NCBI RefSeq assembly: GCF_000143415.4
Contig: NW_003314347.1
Span: 271,438 to 335,437 of the forward strand
From: Selaginella moellendorffii
Lineage: Eukaryota > Streptophyta > Lycopodiopsida > Selaginellales > Selaginellaceae
DNA length: 64,000 nt
Reading direction: 5' to 3'
The notes below the pieces were generated by a model. It did not search any database and was not told the DNA's origin. It was given only the letters and a program-made list of their open reading frames with translations. Made by a program: the position numbers and the translations under genes. Shown here piece after piece: positions 9,592 through 22,251 of this stretch. How positions within the stretch are numbered: the first letter of the stretch is position 1; each line of letters opens with the position of its first letter.

Positions 9592-10836
9592 ATGGCTGTC
9601 TCGTGTGGATTCTTCCCTGGAAACGTGCTGTGGTGCGCGTTTGGAGCTTCGAGTGGCCTCAGATCTAGAATGCGGCCGCCAATGCTGTCGCGCTCGATTC
9701 AGTGCTGCGCAGAAGCGGCAATCGATGGTGAGTGTGAAGAAATATTTTGCCACTTCTCTTCTTACCAGAGCTTCTTGAGCTTCCAGAGGCAGCTGCTGTG
9801 GAACTCCCGTGCCTTCCTTTCAAGGCCGCGGAGGTATGCTCTCTAAGTGAGTCCCAATCGAGAACTCACGATTTTCTTTCCAGGTTTTGGTTCCTTCGTC
9901 TACAAAGACTTTGCATTTGTACGAGGCGAGATTTCTAGCGCTTCTGGAAGACGTAAAATGGTTCTCTTCTCGCGATTGTTTCGTTCACTGTTCTATTTCC
10001 TTGCAGGCTTTGCGGAAGTGCCACAATCTTTTCGTCCATGTTGTGATTGAGAGAACTGGACGATCAGCGAACGAGTATGCTTTTAGATATGGTTGCTTGA
10101 GCCACATCCTGCACGTAAGTTGTCGACACTGTAGCTACTAAGTCTTTCATCGTTTGAACACACAGGTGAAGCGCTTGGAAGTTGGAGCTCTAGTCACGAT
10201 ACGGGGAATTGGACGAGTGAGGCTGATCTCTTTGTCCCAGGTAGAGTTTTCGACTGTGATCCTCATTCGACCGATTGGTCTATTTTCCAGCTTGCAGATG
10301 GAACCATTTCTCAAGGGTGTCGTCGTTCCCGTGAAAGATGAGACGCCGAAGGACGCAGACCGGATACAATCCTCGGTTGAGAGCTTGAAGAAAACATTGT
10401 CTGACGTCCAGCAGCTCCAAATCAAGCTCAAGGTAAGCTGTGCTCTTCTTCTCTGTGCTTTTGAGTCTAGAGGCATTTCTTTTGCAGACTTCCAAAGATG
10501 AGCTCTTGCAAACTCCGTTGCAAAGAGCACTGGAGTGGGCTGAGAGGGCCAACTTCGGTGAGAACCTCAGCTATTTCGTTCCAAATCGTGAAGAACGGCT
10601 ATCTTTCGCAGCTTTGCAACCAATTAGTGGTATAGTAGCCTGGTCTTGCACGGGTTCTAACTTTGTGGATCTCTTCAGGTGCAAATGCTGGCGAGTTGAG
10701 GCAGCTGCTGGAACAGAGGCTCGTCGCCATGGATTCCACGGATACGCTTGAAAGATTAACCTCGTCCATGGAGTATGCGCAGCACAGCCGATCATCCGTC
10801 GCAGCAAAGGTAGCAATCCAGTCCTTGCAACTCTAG
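9592..10836 (+). CDS. Plastid LON N-terminal-domain protein (At1g35340/At1g75460-type)
   Basis: Eight exons (9592-9727, 9769-9833, 9884-9952, 10007-10114, 10166-10240, 10298-10432, 10488-10629, 10679-10836) give 295 aa, with introns of 41-58 nt and intact frame. Residues 1-45 are Ser/Arg/Cys-rich with no acidic cluster, like a chloroplast transit peptide. The LON substrate-binding domain follows (about 50-200), with LPCLPFKAAEVLVPSSTKTL, HLYEARFLALL, YGCLSHI, and VGALVTIRGIGRV. A helical tail has ERLSFAALQPISG and VAAKVAIQSL. The protein has no AAA+ ATPase or protease domain, as in this plant family, so it is not an active Lon protease; adaptor or substrate-recognition roles are conjectural. 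Its stop codon overlaps the opposing PPR stop. Confidence 0.9.
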
Positions 10837-12791
10837 GCACCCTTTAGAGCCATGTAGTTAGTGTCTTCGTAGAGTGAATTCAAATCACCTTCCAAGTGTT
10901 GTTTCCTGCACGAAGCAGCAAAGCTCATTCGTCCCAGCGCAGTAGGCTCGAATGGCATGCTCTCCATCAACTCCAGAGCCTCCTCCAGCCTTCCAGATCG
11001 ACCGAGAAGATCGACCAGGCAGTCATAGTGCTCTCGGCAGACAGGAAATCCAGGTACTTCTGCGGTCACGAACACGAACAAGCGTCTTCCGAAGTCCAAC
11101 AGACCTCCATGGCTGCACGAAGTGAGAACGTTCACTAGAGTGACCGAGCTTGGATCCAAGCCTTCGAGCAACATACACTGGAAGAGTTGAGCCGATCTCT
11201 CGCCGAGCCCGTTCCAAGCGTATCCAGACACTATGGTGCTCCAAGTTATCAAGTCTCTTCTCCGCATGCTTTGGAACACACCAAGTGCTTCCTCGACTGC
11301 TCCACACCTACTGTAGAAGTTGATCAGTGCGTTACAGATGACAAGGATTCCCGGAAAGTACCCGAGCTGGAGTATCCTTTCGTGGATCGCCCGTCCATCT
11401 CCGAGAGCCGCGGCTTCGGCACACGAATCTATCATGGTGGCGTAAGTCACGTAAGTTGGTCTGGTTCCTTCTAGCTGCATTCTTCTAAACAGCACGAAAC
11501 TTTCCTTCGTTCCAGCTGCAGCGAAGATCATAGCGTTCCAGGAAACGATGTCGTGGAAAGGCATGCTCTCGAACCAGTCCCGAGCAGAGCTATTGTCACC
11601 ACTTCGAGAAATGGCCACCAGCATCGCCGTGGAGCAAGCCAGTGTGTGAAGAGGCATCCGGCGGAAAAATTCTCTGGTACTCGTGACATCACCTCTTCGG
11701 CCGTAACTCGTGATCAAAGTGTTCCAGGAAACCGCGTCCCTTCGTAGATTGGTGTGAAAGATCTTCGCGGTGGAGGGCAAGTCGTCAGCTTCCGAGTAAA
11801 GACGAGCCATGGCATTGCACGAAAAGCCATCCCACTGCGGCATTCTGGAGAAGATACGCTCGGCAGGCTCTAAAGTTTGGAGGTGGTCACTGTTCTTGGA
11901 GAAGGCCGCTAGAACCGACGTCCAGGATGCGATGTTCCTCTCGGGCATGGAATCGAGTAGCTCCATCGCTTGGACACCGTCTGCAGTGGCACCGAGCCTC
12001 AGATTGAAAGAGACCAAGTTCCTCTCGGGCATCTTCTCGAAGATGGTCGCCACGGTTTCTTCGCGGCCCCCGGCTCTGGCGAAGGCTTGCATGGCCGAGT
12101 TGAGAGACACGATGCTACGCTCGGACATCGCCAAGAACAAGCTCCACGAACTCTGGAAGTGCCCGTGCTGGGCATAAGCGCTCACCATCTCCGTCCACGA
12201 GACGATACATCGCTGTGGAAGTTTTTCGAAGAGCTCTTCCAGATCTTCTAGCTGTTGCTGCTCTCCATCGCCAGTAGCGAGCATGGAGTTCCAGGAGAGA
12301 AGGTTTCTCCGCGGCATTGTATCAAACGTGTTCTTCGCGTCAATGTAGTAGCCATTCGAGGCAAGGCCTGCGAGAAGAGTGTTCCACGACACAAGATCTC
12401 TCTCGGGCATTCGCTGGAAGAGATCTCTGGCCTCTGGAATAGCGCAGGATCGAGCATAAGCAGCGAGTACGATATTGTGGCTCACCGTGTCAAATTCGGG
12501 GAGGATCTCCAGCATCGTCCTCGCGAAATCCAGATGCCCTCGCTGCGCAAATGCCGAGAGAAGGATGTTCCAGGAGAAGACATTGCGCGAGGAAATCCTG
12601 GAGAACGCATCGACTGCCTCGTCCAGGCTCCCGCAATCTCCATACATCCTCACGAGCGAATTCTCCAGTACCGTTGAGCGGTAGCCAGCGCCGAGAATCT
12701 GGCTGTGGAGCTGCCTGCCACGAGCTAGATCGCGTGAAATCCCACATTCCCGGAGCAGCACGGCGATCGTCGAGGATCCATTGCTCATCAA
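10833..12791 (-). CDS. Pentatricopeptide repeat protein, PLS class
   Basis: One intronless exon encodes 652 aa. After a short N-terminus, about 17 PPR motifs follow, recognisable by SWN-LLSAFAQ-GH, LFQRMPERDLVSWNTLLAG, VSWNAMI and similar units, with mixed P, L and S lengths. The C-terminal part has YDCLVDLLGRSGRLEEAL (the usual end of the last L/S motifs) and a shortened E1-like tail ending GDLNSLYEDTNY. No E2, E+ or DYW deaminase domain is present. PLS proteins bind organellar RNA one base per motif, mostly for C-to-U editing, and truncated forms act with partner DYW proteins. Localisation to mitochondria or plastid cannot be told. A second Met at residue 2 is equally possible as the start. 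Confidence 0.9.
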   Translation of the reverse strand: MMSNGSSTIAVLLRECGISRDLARGRQLHSQILGAGYRSTVLENSLVRMYGDCGSLDEAVDAFSRISSRNVFSWNILLSAFAQRGHLDFARTMLEILPEFDTVSHNIVLAAYARSCAIPEARDLFQRMPERDLVSWNTLLAGLASNGYYIDAKNTFDTMPRRNLLSWNSMLATGDGEQQQLEDLEELFEKLPQRCIVSWTEMVSAYAQHGHFQSSWSLFLAMSERSIVSLNSAMQAFARAGGREETVATIFEKMPERNLVSFNLRLGATADGVQAMELLDSMPERNIASWTSVLAAFSKNSDHLQTLEPAERIFSRMPQWDGFSCNAMARLYSEADDLPSTAKIFHTNLRRDAVSWNTLITSYGRRGDVTSTREFFRRMPLHTLACSTAMLVAISRSGDNSSARDWFESMPFHDIVSWNAMIFAAAGTKESFVLFRRMQLEGTRPTYVTYATMIDSCAEAAALGDGRAIHERILQLGYFPGILVICNALINFYSRCGAVEEALGVFQSMRRRDLITWSTIVSGYAWNGLGERSAQLFQCMLLEGLDPSSVTLVNVLTSCSHGGLLDFGRRLFVFVTAEVPGFPVCREHYDCLVDLLGRSGRLEEALELMESMPFEPTALGRMSFAASCRKQHLEGDLNSLYEDTNYMALKGA

Positions 12792-12841
12792 TCATCCTTT
12801 CCAAGAGCCCTAAAATCAAGAACCCTAATTTCTCCCTCGCG
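12792..12841. promoter_or_regulatory. 50-bp bidirectional spacer (PPR / SURP-CID genes)
   Basis: Only 50 bp lie between the two divergent ATGs. It contains AGAGCCCTAAAATC and AGAACCCTAATTT, two telo-box-like CCCTAA motifs. It is too short for two full 5' UTRs and core promoters, so transcripts of one gene probably begin inside the other. Confidence 0.6.
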
Positions 12842-14779
12842 ATGGAAGGCCAGTTCTTTGGAGGCGCGGGGATGCAGCAGCAGCAGCAATTCGTGGCACC
12901 GCCGCAGCAATCCCCAGTCGCAGCGCAGCAGCCGTTTGGATCGCTTCCAGCGCCACCGCATTTCCAATACGGGTACGTCTCGCAGCAGCCGTTTCCTCCC
13001 TACATTGCCACCGCCGCGGCGGCGCCTCCTCCTCCGCCGCCTCCTCCTCCTCCGATCGCTCACAACAGCTTCTTCAATCCCTGGGAGATGCCGCCAACGC
13101 CCGTTCCTCCACCGCAGGACTCCGAGCTCCACAAGCGCATCGACAAGCTTGTGGAGTTCTATGTCAAGAACGGTCCCGGCTTTGAGGCACTGATGAAAGA
13201 GAAGCAAAAGGAGAATCCAGACTACGCGTTCTTGTTTGGAGCCGATGGCCATAGCTACTACCAGTACAAGCTCTGGATCACGATCAACCCCCACCTCGTG
13301 GCTTTCAATCCAGCTCTCAACATGGTGAACCAGGCTATAGGAGTTTCTGCTGGGATCACTCCACCGCCTCCGCCACCTCCGCCACCACCATCGGCGGCGG
13401 CGGCTGCGAGTTCCTTCCCAGCGTTTTTTGATCTGGCCGCCGCCGCTGCTGCCGCTTCTGCTCCGCCGGTCATGCATCACCCCCAGCAGCAGTTTTTCGA
13501 TCCAGCATTGGCTACTGCTGCTACGCAGATCATCAGCTCGGAGATGGTGGCGGAGTTGCATGGTTTGCTGGATAACTTGTCCGGGACTAAAGAGGCTATC
13601 AAGAACGCTAGGAACTGGTTTGTGCAAAGGTCGACTTTTGCTCCCACGCTGGTGGAAGTTCTTCGAGATAGAGTGACTAAATCCGATGGTAACGTTGACA
13701 GCCAGATGAACATCTTGTACCTTGTCAACGACATTCTCTTCAGCAGGTACAAAGCTCTCTTTTTTTTTCTTTCCCTTTCTTCTTTTGGTTGATAATCGCG
13801 ATTCTTTTCTCACAGCTTGCAGTCTCGACTCAACACCAAAGAGCTCGACGGCGTAGCACTGGCTTTTCGTCCTGTTTTAAGCTCCATCCTGGTGGCAATC
13901 TACCAAAATCCTCGGGTGAATGACGCCGAACGCGAACAGGTGGAGAAGATGCTACAGTTTTGGCGTACCAAGGAGGTTTACGATCCAGATACTGTTTATT
14001 CTCTCGACAAAGAGATGAGATTTGACTCAAGTAAGTTTGCTGGTTTTTCGTTTTCGTGGAGCTAAAATGTATCTTCGATACTTGCAGCAGCTGGTGGACG
14101 ATACGGAGAGAAAACATTGCCGCCGCCAGAACCAGAGAGGGATGAGGATCATCAGCTACAGTCGAGTGCTGCCAGCTTTCCAGCTCCTCCACAAAGCCCT
14201 TCAGTTGCTTCGCTCTTTCCAGCCTTGGCTCCGTTTCTTGCTGCACAAGCTCCAAGTACACAGACGCAACAGCCAGCAGGCCGGGCAGAGCAAGCTCCGT
14301 ATCCGTTTTTTCCACCGGGACTAATTCCAGGCATGGTCCGAAAGATGCAAATCGGAAGCGGCGTTCCATACTCCCCTCTCAGCCCGCTGGACATCCCGAC
14401 AATCATACCGTCATCCGCGACGTCGGAGTCACACATCATGGACCGAGTTTCGAAGTTTTTCAAGGAGATCGGAGAGCCTGATCCTCTAGCCGGGAAGTAT
14501 AAGCCGTCCGGGGACTCGGACGACGAGGGAGGAGGCAGCGGTGGTGCTCGAATTCCTCCACCGCCTCAGATGCAACAAGTCGATCCACAGACTGGAACTT
14601 TGCCGGATGGAAGTCTGGAACACAGACCGGGAATGACATCCACCGGAAGGTTGGGACTCGGGGCAGCCGCGGATCCAAACGAGGCCACGCAGTATGATGA
14701 TGTCTACACGTCGTACAGGAAGCAGCGGAGCACAAACTACCATACCTCTCTGAGTGCGAGAGCAGCGGCAGCACGATAA
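12842..14779 (+). CDS. SURP (SWAP) plus CID domain protein, CHERP-like splicing factor
   Basis: Three exons, 12842-13746, 13816-14030 and 14088-14779, give 603 aa. The N-terminus is Gln/Pro-rich with two polyproline runs (about 61-71 and 178-188) and several Ala runs. A SURP module lies at about 95-155 ([19 protein letters not shown], then NPDYAFLFG and a YY-YKLW end). A CID follows from about 229 to 375 ([19 protein letters not shown], then [12 protein letters not shown]), the kind of fold that binds the RNA polymerase II C-terminal tail. The tail has [18 protein letters not shown]. The order SURP-CID matches animal CHERP, a U2 snRNP-associated factor, but no RS-rich or G-patch segment is seen. 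It probably acts in the nucleus in co-transcriptional splicing. Compare SR140, which has an added RRM that is absent here. Confidence 0.85.
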
Positions 14780-15345
14780 AGATATTTGCAAGCTCTCACC
14801 GGTATGTGGCTTGCTTGTACTTTATCGTTCTTTTTTTTTCCTTCTTTCGTTTGTTTGCCTCTTTCTGGTTTCATTCTCTGGCTTTTCACAATGAGCGTCT
14901 AATGAGTGAACTGTACAGAGCTCTTGCGTGCTTTAGGTGTTGCGAGTGATCATGCCACCACGTTGACGGGTATGTTAGCCATAACCATGAGTTTTGTATC
15001 TTGTTTTAGTCTTATCATGAATCAGATATCTTGCGTGATATGGCTTTATCGATTGCTGTGAGCCTAGCGTGGTTTGGTTTACAGGAGACAATGCTATCTT
15101 GGAGCTAGCGTTTGTATTGCTCCTCTGTCCCGCAGAGAGATTTATCGGTGGCAATCGACACTCGCAAGCCAAAAAAAGGTGAAAATACATTAACTGGGAC
15201 TTAAGCTTAACATCTACTTAGCAGAGCCTCTTGCTTTTTTCTTTGCTAATCAAGGAATATCCGCTTTTGTACAGGAGCTACAGAATCGGCGCCGGCGAAA
15301 ACAAAACAAGAAAAAGGGGGGAAAGCTCAAGAAAATTCTGGAGAG
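14780..15345. other. Convergent 3' region between SURP-CID and KANADI genes
   Basis: A 566-bp spacer that must hold both 3' UTRs. T-runs near 14828 and AT-rich segments are present, with no coding signal or clear structural element. Confidence 0.5.
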
Positions 15346-17419
15346 CTAGCACCTTAGCAGCAGCAGCTCTTGTGGTGGCGGAGCTTCCGAATGCTCTGCC
15401 AAGTGGTACCCGGGCCTTCCAAGTGTGAACTCCAGGCTGGGGACCTTGGGAATCATGTGGCTCATGCGAGAGGACATGAGCTGGGAAAGCGTCGTTGCAC
15501 TAAACTGTCGCTGCTGGAGGCCGTCCTCAATCTTCATCGCACCCTGAGAAAGAGAAAAGTGAAGCCGTCATCAAAAAGATGTCAAGCCCGAAGAGACAGC
15601 AACAACGTACATGAGACGTCTGCTTCATATGTTGCTGCCACAGACCATCGCTGAAGCTCGGCCGCGGTACGACTTCCTGCGATCTGTGAGCAGCAAAGCG
15701 GCATCAGTATGTTTCTCGGTCACTTGCGAGCTCAAAAGACCGCTTTTTACCTTGGACATCGACTTTGAAGAGCCGGCTCGTCACTGTATCTGGGTTGGAC
15801 AGCCTCCGGCTTCCACTGCATGAGCTTGGGATCATCCATCTTTCTCATCTCCGCAGACGACACATGATCTGAGAGACATGGAAAGACACAGTGAGACAGA
15901 CTGCAGCAAACAATCTGGAGGCTTCTACATATTTTCTTTCGAGGGCTTCGCTTCTTCTCTTTCTGGAGGATTGGCGGACTACTCACCCGTGGAAGCTGAT
16001 TTATCAGTGGTCTTCACCGTGCGGTACATCTGCATTCCGGGATTTCGTAAACTAATCAGCATATGGCTTTTCACTGTAGGACAGTAATGCTTCACATGGG
16101 GCAGGATATGCAGTGGGATAGTCTCAGCAAGACAAGAAATGATAGCTACTACGTGACATGAAATCGAGACGACAGTCGGTGTTCTTGGATGGAGCTGTCA
16201 AACAAATTCAAGAGCTCGGGAGGAGGAACGAGCCAAGAAAATCCCAAGTTCGGAGTTTCTACATGGATTTCGAGGTGGAAATTTCAACTGGTGGCTGTGA
16301 TGATCCAACCACGCACAGTGCCGTGAGGAAAGGGGGAGCGACTCACCTGTAGATGGCTCTTGACGTGTGCCAAGGTGAGATCTTTGACGTTCATAAGCTC
16401 CAAGACTGATTTGGGAGTTGCTCCTGCAGGATAGACAAACAAAACATGAGCCTTTTATCATCACCCAGGCAGTGAATGACTAGACTCCAGAATTGAGACC
16501 AGGAAACTCAGACAAAAAACAAAAGTGACCGGCAATCGATCGAAACTGAAAACTTACTCTCATGTCCCCCGAGAAGCTCCACCGCGTGAACGAAATGCGC
16601 ATGGAGGGTGCTCGTCCATCGCATCCGGGGAGCTCGGACATTCCTTTTGACTGGAAACTTGGAGATATATCTGGATCGGAGGCTGGAAGTCGCTGCATTG
16701 CCAGCCATCAAAGGGGTCGGGACGCTGCTACCGCAAGAGGAAGAGCTTGCATCAAACAAGGCACTCAAGCTGCCATCTCTCGTCGTCGTCGTCGTCGCCG
16801 GCGGCGGCGCCACCGCACCATTGCTCATCCTGACGCTGGAGAAGCCGCTCTGATACAAGTTCATCATTGCCGGGGACGAGTATCTTTGGAGCACTTGCTG
16901 CAGCTGCTGCTGCCGATGGTGGTGGCTTGTTGAACAAGACGAAGAAAACTGGACAAAGCTCGCCTTGTGCTGCTCGGCCTTGGAGTCCGTCGAGTCGAGG
17001 CGGCTGGAAAACGAGCGATCTTCTCCGAAAAGCGGCACCTTGGAAGGCTTCCTTTCGGTGTCATCAGCCCCTACTGATCTATTCTTGTCAGCTCCTCCCA
17101 AGGCGTCGAAGTAGCGACTTCCCAACGATAGCTGGATGGAAGTCTCTCCCCCGGAAGAATTGCTGGAGGAGTTGTCACTGGCGAGGCTGCTGCTAGCTGC
17201 ACTGTTGATGCTGCTCCTCGGTGGACTACTCTTGCTGAGCTCTACAGTTCCGGAGGAGGAAGACAAAGGTCTGGTGGTGGTCCAGAGCTGGTGGTCCGTG
17301 AGGCCACTGGAAGCCGCTGGGCTCGGTGCTGCTTTGCTTGTGGAACACGGCGGACTGATCTGCAAAGACAAGTCAGGGAGCAAGAGCGTTGGTGTTGCTG
17401 CCGCATTGGAAATCTCCAT
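15346..17419 (-). CDS. KAN: KANADI-type GARP transcription factor
   Basis: Six exons (17419-16558, 16423-16347, 16029-15987, 15868-15751, 15683-15611, 15543-15346) give 456 aa. The long first exon is Ser-rich with LSLQISPP near the start, as in KANADI proteins. The GARP Myb-like domain spans exons 1-3 (about 257-325): [20 protein letters not shown], the [20 protein letters not shown] turn, [11 protein letters not shown], then [10 protein letters not shown], which is diagnostic of KANADI. The C-terminus has SLEFTLGRP and LLLL near the end, similar to the family's repressor-like tail. KANADI proteins repress genes in the nucleus and set lateral-organ polarity in seed plants; lycophyte homologues act in shoot tissues. 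The intron within the GARP domain is at the conserved place. The 5' side opens on an 8-kb gene-poor region that may hold its regulatory DNA. Confidence 0.93.
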
Positions 17420-19865
17420 GGCAACGAGTATGAATGGTGTTGCTTCTCTGGACGTGGAAGCAGTGAACTAGAATTCGCAGGATCTAGACGACCGACGTCG
17501 CTGGTGGTGATTGAGCCGCGAGAAGAGCATCAACAGTAGTGGTGGTGATCCATACACAAGATCGAGAAGCTGAGAAGAATGGTGGACGAGTCAGCAATGG
17601 GGGAAGTAAGTTGTCTCTATACGGATCATCTAGAAATGACGGCAGGCTTGTTATGTTCTACACAGGAGTTTGTGCGCCCTGGTACACCTGGACACCCGCT
17701 CCAAGAACTCGGCCTGGTCAATAAGTTGCCTTGTGACACACGATCTCGGGGAAACCAGCTATCTAGCTAGGCTTTCTGCGCTGGGTGATGATGATGATCT
17801 TATCAAAGCTCTCCCGGAGACAATAGAGGTAAGTAACACAGGCGCATTTCCTTTCGGTCCTTCCTCCTTCACAGGAAGACGTTTTCCTTCTCTCCTTTCC
17901 TCGCCAGGCTCTCTCACTCACTTCCCTCGCTCGCTTTCGCTTTTGCAGTAGATCGCGGGCCGCGCGCTCAGGAGAAACAACGAGAAAACAAGGCAAAGAA
18001 CTGGAAGAACAGCAACATATGCACGAGTGTATATATATCAAAGCGGAGTCGATCTCCTCCGTCAGGCAAGCGGATATTCCGTGTGGCGAGCACCCGTGTG
18101 AAATCACCCAGCGTGAAATTCCCTCGCCGCGGCACTGTAACCCCTTTAAGCGCGAGGCTTAAAACATGCTTTGCTTTTTCTCGGTGGTTCTTTTGCTGGG
18201 GAAGTGACCTACCCTTAAGAACTTATCTCTTACTTGGCTTGAGAGGCCATTCAACTGGAGATGCCATATACTTTTCTTCGCAAGGAGAATATCAACCTCG
18301 TCTCCTCACGCACACATGTATATAAAATTTGTGAGGAAAGAAGCCCAGCCTAGGAGAATTTTTATCATGAGATGCGACCGACCACTATACACCCAACAGA
18401 GAAAGAGGGAAGTTCCTTCTTAAGCAAAGCAGTATAAACGGACCCCACAACCATGGTACGCAGAAGAAATAGAAATATAAAGGCGTGGTTTTGGTTTATA
18501 ATCGTGTTTGATTGAATGCCAAAGCTTTGTTTTTCTCATTTTTATTTTGCCTTTTGTTAGCATGCCAGCCCAGAGGGACACAACAGTGTGGTCCAGAATC
18601 TTTTGCAAGAACACTTGTGGCAGGCGGAATGGAAGAGGAGAGAATGTTGACAGCTTTGGTTATATATAACAAAAGATCAAGTTTTTATTAAAAAGCTTGA
18701 TTTTGGCAATATTTGTAAATAATATAATTTATAAATTAAAAAGGATTCACCTCTGGACCTTTGGTGGCTGGATTCCACATGGAATGACTTTTGTTCAATG
18801 GAGAGGTTTTGTTTTTTTACTATCAGGTTCTACCACTCGTGGAGTGGACTGGTATGACTTTCACCGACACTCTACTTTGCTCTTTATATAAAAAAAGTTT
18901 TTGCACTGTGGTCAAAAAGTCAATGTGTGGGATTTCAACCAAAGGTCAAGCCAATGTAGGGTCGATTTTCCAATATCAAACCCACAGCCACCATAATATT
19001 CTTTCGCGTACAAACTAACCAAATTAGCGGGTCTCTAGATAAATAATATCTCAAATCTGAGATATTTCATCTCTCCATCAACTACACATTTAGATGCAAA
19101 CTCTTGGTGTTGGCATCTGTGTCGACACCACAGCTCTAAACCATAGTATGAACAGGGTTCTTAAATTTTTTTATAGTTGTATGTACGTAGGAGATTGTCA
19201 ACCTGCTCACGATAGCCTTGGGTGGCTTAAACAACGTATGTTGACACTAAACTAGTGTCATTATCACTGCATCACGGTCAAAATACAAGCATTTGATTGA
19301 TATTCCTCTTAAATTCTATTAAAGCAACCAGAGAGTGACAAAATTAAAAAGAACAAAAAGCCAGATGCTGGCTTGTTTATGCATTTTTGCAGCGCATACA
19401 GTTGGAACAATGACAATCATACCGACAGGCCATGGTTTTAGTCGGTGCAATACTTTTGTAGTAGCAAGGCAACCCAGGAAGTTGCATGGAAGAAAGAACG
19501 AGTGGACACTCACTTTGAATGAAAACAACATCATTGCTGCCATGTCTTTAGGGTTTCTCAAGGTGGTGGTGGTGGTGCTGCCCAGGGAGGTCCCCTCCTC
19601 TCTCATCTATCTCGTCTTCCATGCTATTGACAAGCCAACTAAAGACACTTTGCAAAACCATGCAACTCTGCAAATGGAAAGATCCGTGGATTTTCCCTTC
19701 CTGGCAATTGGAGATGAATGTGGCAGCACACTTGTGGTCCTATGTTCCAGCACCACAACTTTGCTTTGCTTGGCATTGACAAGAGAAAGTTGATATTGAA
19801 TGCATGCAGCTTCTTCATCTTTTTGATGCATATACAAACGAGGAGGTTCGCACTGGACCACCAGT

Positions 19866-19892
19866 TTTCTTCTTCTTCTTCTTCTTCTTCTG
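19866..19892. repeat. (CTT)n microsatellite
   Basis: About eight perfect CTT/TTC units in a row. Confidence 0.9.
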
Positions 19893-20411
19893 CTTCTCTC
19901 TCAATCAACGACCGGAACTATCCCAGCAGCCACTTAAATTCTATACCTGTCAATCAGAGACAAGACCCAAAACTTTCCGGAGAGACAGACAGAGGCATGT
20001 CTACAATTTATATGATCCATCGCAGCTCTGCACAGGTTGTCAAGATGGAGGGGCCTGTGTTCCTTCGCTCCGATTTCGCAACTTGCAAGCGACCAAGAAA
20101 TTCCAAACTTGATAATAAACCTCTAAGCACGCAAGATTCAACCTCTCCAAATTCCCACGTAAAACAATCCAATTCCTCCCTTTACAAGGTGGACAATCCA
20201 GTACTTGAAAGCCAAGTGACGCTCGCTAGGACGAGGTATACAAACTGCCCAGCAACACGAGACAAGGAGTACAGCAAATTACTAAAAGCCTCCCTTTGAA
20301 TTGAAGCAGATTTACGTGCTAAAGTATTTTGGGTGGTGGCAGCTGTCGAATCTACATTACATTTTGTATTGGATACGACCCAGAAGTAGATAAATGAAAA
20401 TACAACAGGGG

Positions 20412-20430
20412 ATATATATATATATATGTA
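20412..20430. repeat. (TA)n microsatellite
   Basis: About eight TA units followed by an interrupted TGTATATG run. Confidence 0.85.
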
Positions 20431-22205
20431 TATGTGCCCAGAAGAGGCATCTGGGTAAATACAATCTTAATTGCCCGCGAGAAAAGCGAGAGAAAAAAAG
20501 TATACAAAAGCAGTCGTAGTAGATATGGGAGTCCTATCATACCATTTACGAGCACCGCCATATTCTGAACCAGTACTTACTTCAACCTCTGAATTCGACG
20601 GCCTGCCTTGCTGCATTATGAGACAAACGAGTACTCAGTTCTCGACTAGGTAGAAACTTTTGTCATCTTTTAATATATATATTTTCTACATTTTAAAATA
20701 TATATTTTTCTTTCCTGTAATGTTCCTCTTTGCGTTTTTTGTAGCTAGCAGCCAATTCTATTGGCATTTATGCGTCCAAATACCTACAAGGAAGACAGGG
20801 CTACGCGCATCGTGCGGAAGAGTGAACGACCGCCACCCTTGGGCAATTCCATTTCGGTAGATTTCGGGAGCCTCGTGTGCATGCATGCTTCACTGACGTG
20901 CTGAGTCACGCGCCACGTCAAACGCCCACGTAGCAAGATGGCTTTCTCCACACATTCTGTTCTATGTTCTTTTGGCCGTATATTCCCGATCCATAATAAT
21001 TCTTGATACTTGTCGCCTGCGTAACAAAGGCAATGGAAGGAATATATGAATCCATATAAATATGATCTATTCAGCGACACTGCTTTTGTATCTTGGGAAG
21101 AGGAGAATATATAATAATTGCGTTGCACACCATGGAGCAATTTGGTTTTCCTTTTTCTTGTTGTATCAAAGACCCGTGAGACCGGAGAGACGAACACTTG
21201 CAAAAGAGACACGCCACAAGACGCAACTTGTGTGGTCGCTTTGGAATGTAACAACGTAAAAAGCTGGCCTTGGCAACTTGTGCCGCCATATAATGTTTGG
21301 AGGAGAAACGTTTGATATCGGGATATCATATTAGCCATGCATCCAATCTTTTCTTTATTTGAAACACTTGTGTGTTATAAACTACGAGCGAGCTCATGCT
21401 CAAGGACTGATTTTGCATTTCGCTATCACAACTTTTGAATGGACCACCAGGTGCAAAAGGAGAAGTTTAACTCCATGTCTCTTTTCTACGACTTTTTTCT
21501 CTCTTCTTGTTTGTCACCATGCAGCAGCCCAGACTTTGACCGCGCATGAAATGAAAAAGCTCTCGCGACTTGTAAACGAATTTCACTATCTTGGATTTTG
21601 ATGCGCTTGAAATTGCGCGGGCTGGTTTGAGGGTACTTTTCATCGCAATGTCTGGGCCAAGTGTCATCGTCGCTAAACCGTGGACCATAAGAAATCTTTT
21701 GGTTGACAGCAAGTAGAGTTTTCGCATCCAGACGATCCAGCCAGCTGCTTGTCTCGATCAAAACGTGATGCTTACTTGTGTGTTGCTGCAAACTTGGCCA
21801 TGGCTGGCACAGCCCAGCCCAATCAAGACTTGTAGTATTCCAATCTCGAGTAAAAGAATGAGATCCTGTTTTGTCGTGTAAAGTATAAGAAACTGAGGGG
21901 CCCTCGTGAGTCAAGCTTGGAAGCTTGGGTAAAAGTCAATCACTTCGACCCAGCAATCATAGATATATTATACGTGTATGTATGTTTATGTATACATGGG
22001 CATATGTTTGCAAGGATCTTGTCTTGATTTTAAGCCTTTGCAATGTTGCCATGTGCCAGTGTCATTTTCCTAGCAGGAACCTTAACCTCTCCAGATTTGC
22101 AAGCCTTGAAAGTTCTTGAATGCCCTTCTGACTCATAGGAAGTGTAACCTTGTCACATGGAAGAAACAGATCGAGTGATATATATTCCCACCAATGCATA
22201 TCAGT

Positions 22206-22213
22206 CACACACA

Positions 22214-22249
<36 letters not shown>
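22206..22249. repeat. Compound (CA)n(GA)n microsatellite
   Basis: About six CA units pass directly into about sixteen GA units. GA runs in plant promoters can bind GAGA-binding (BBR/BPC) proteins, but no gene start is near enough to assign this role. Confidence 0.9.

Positions 22250-22251
<2 letters not shown>

Noticed and set aside
12788-13813. 341-codon minus-strand frame opposite the SURP-CID gene
   Set aside because: Arg-rich shadow of the proline and glutamine runs; no homology blocks and it crosses the PPR start.
19335-20299. Plus-strand open frames of 150-190 codons in the gene-free island
   Set aside because: No recognisable motif, microsatellite-derived Ser runs and no conserved splice arrangement.
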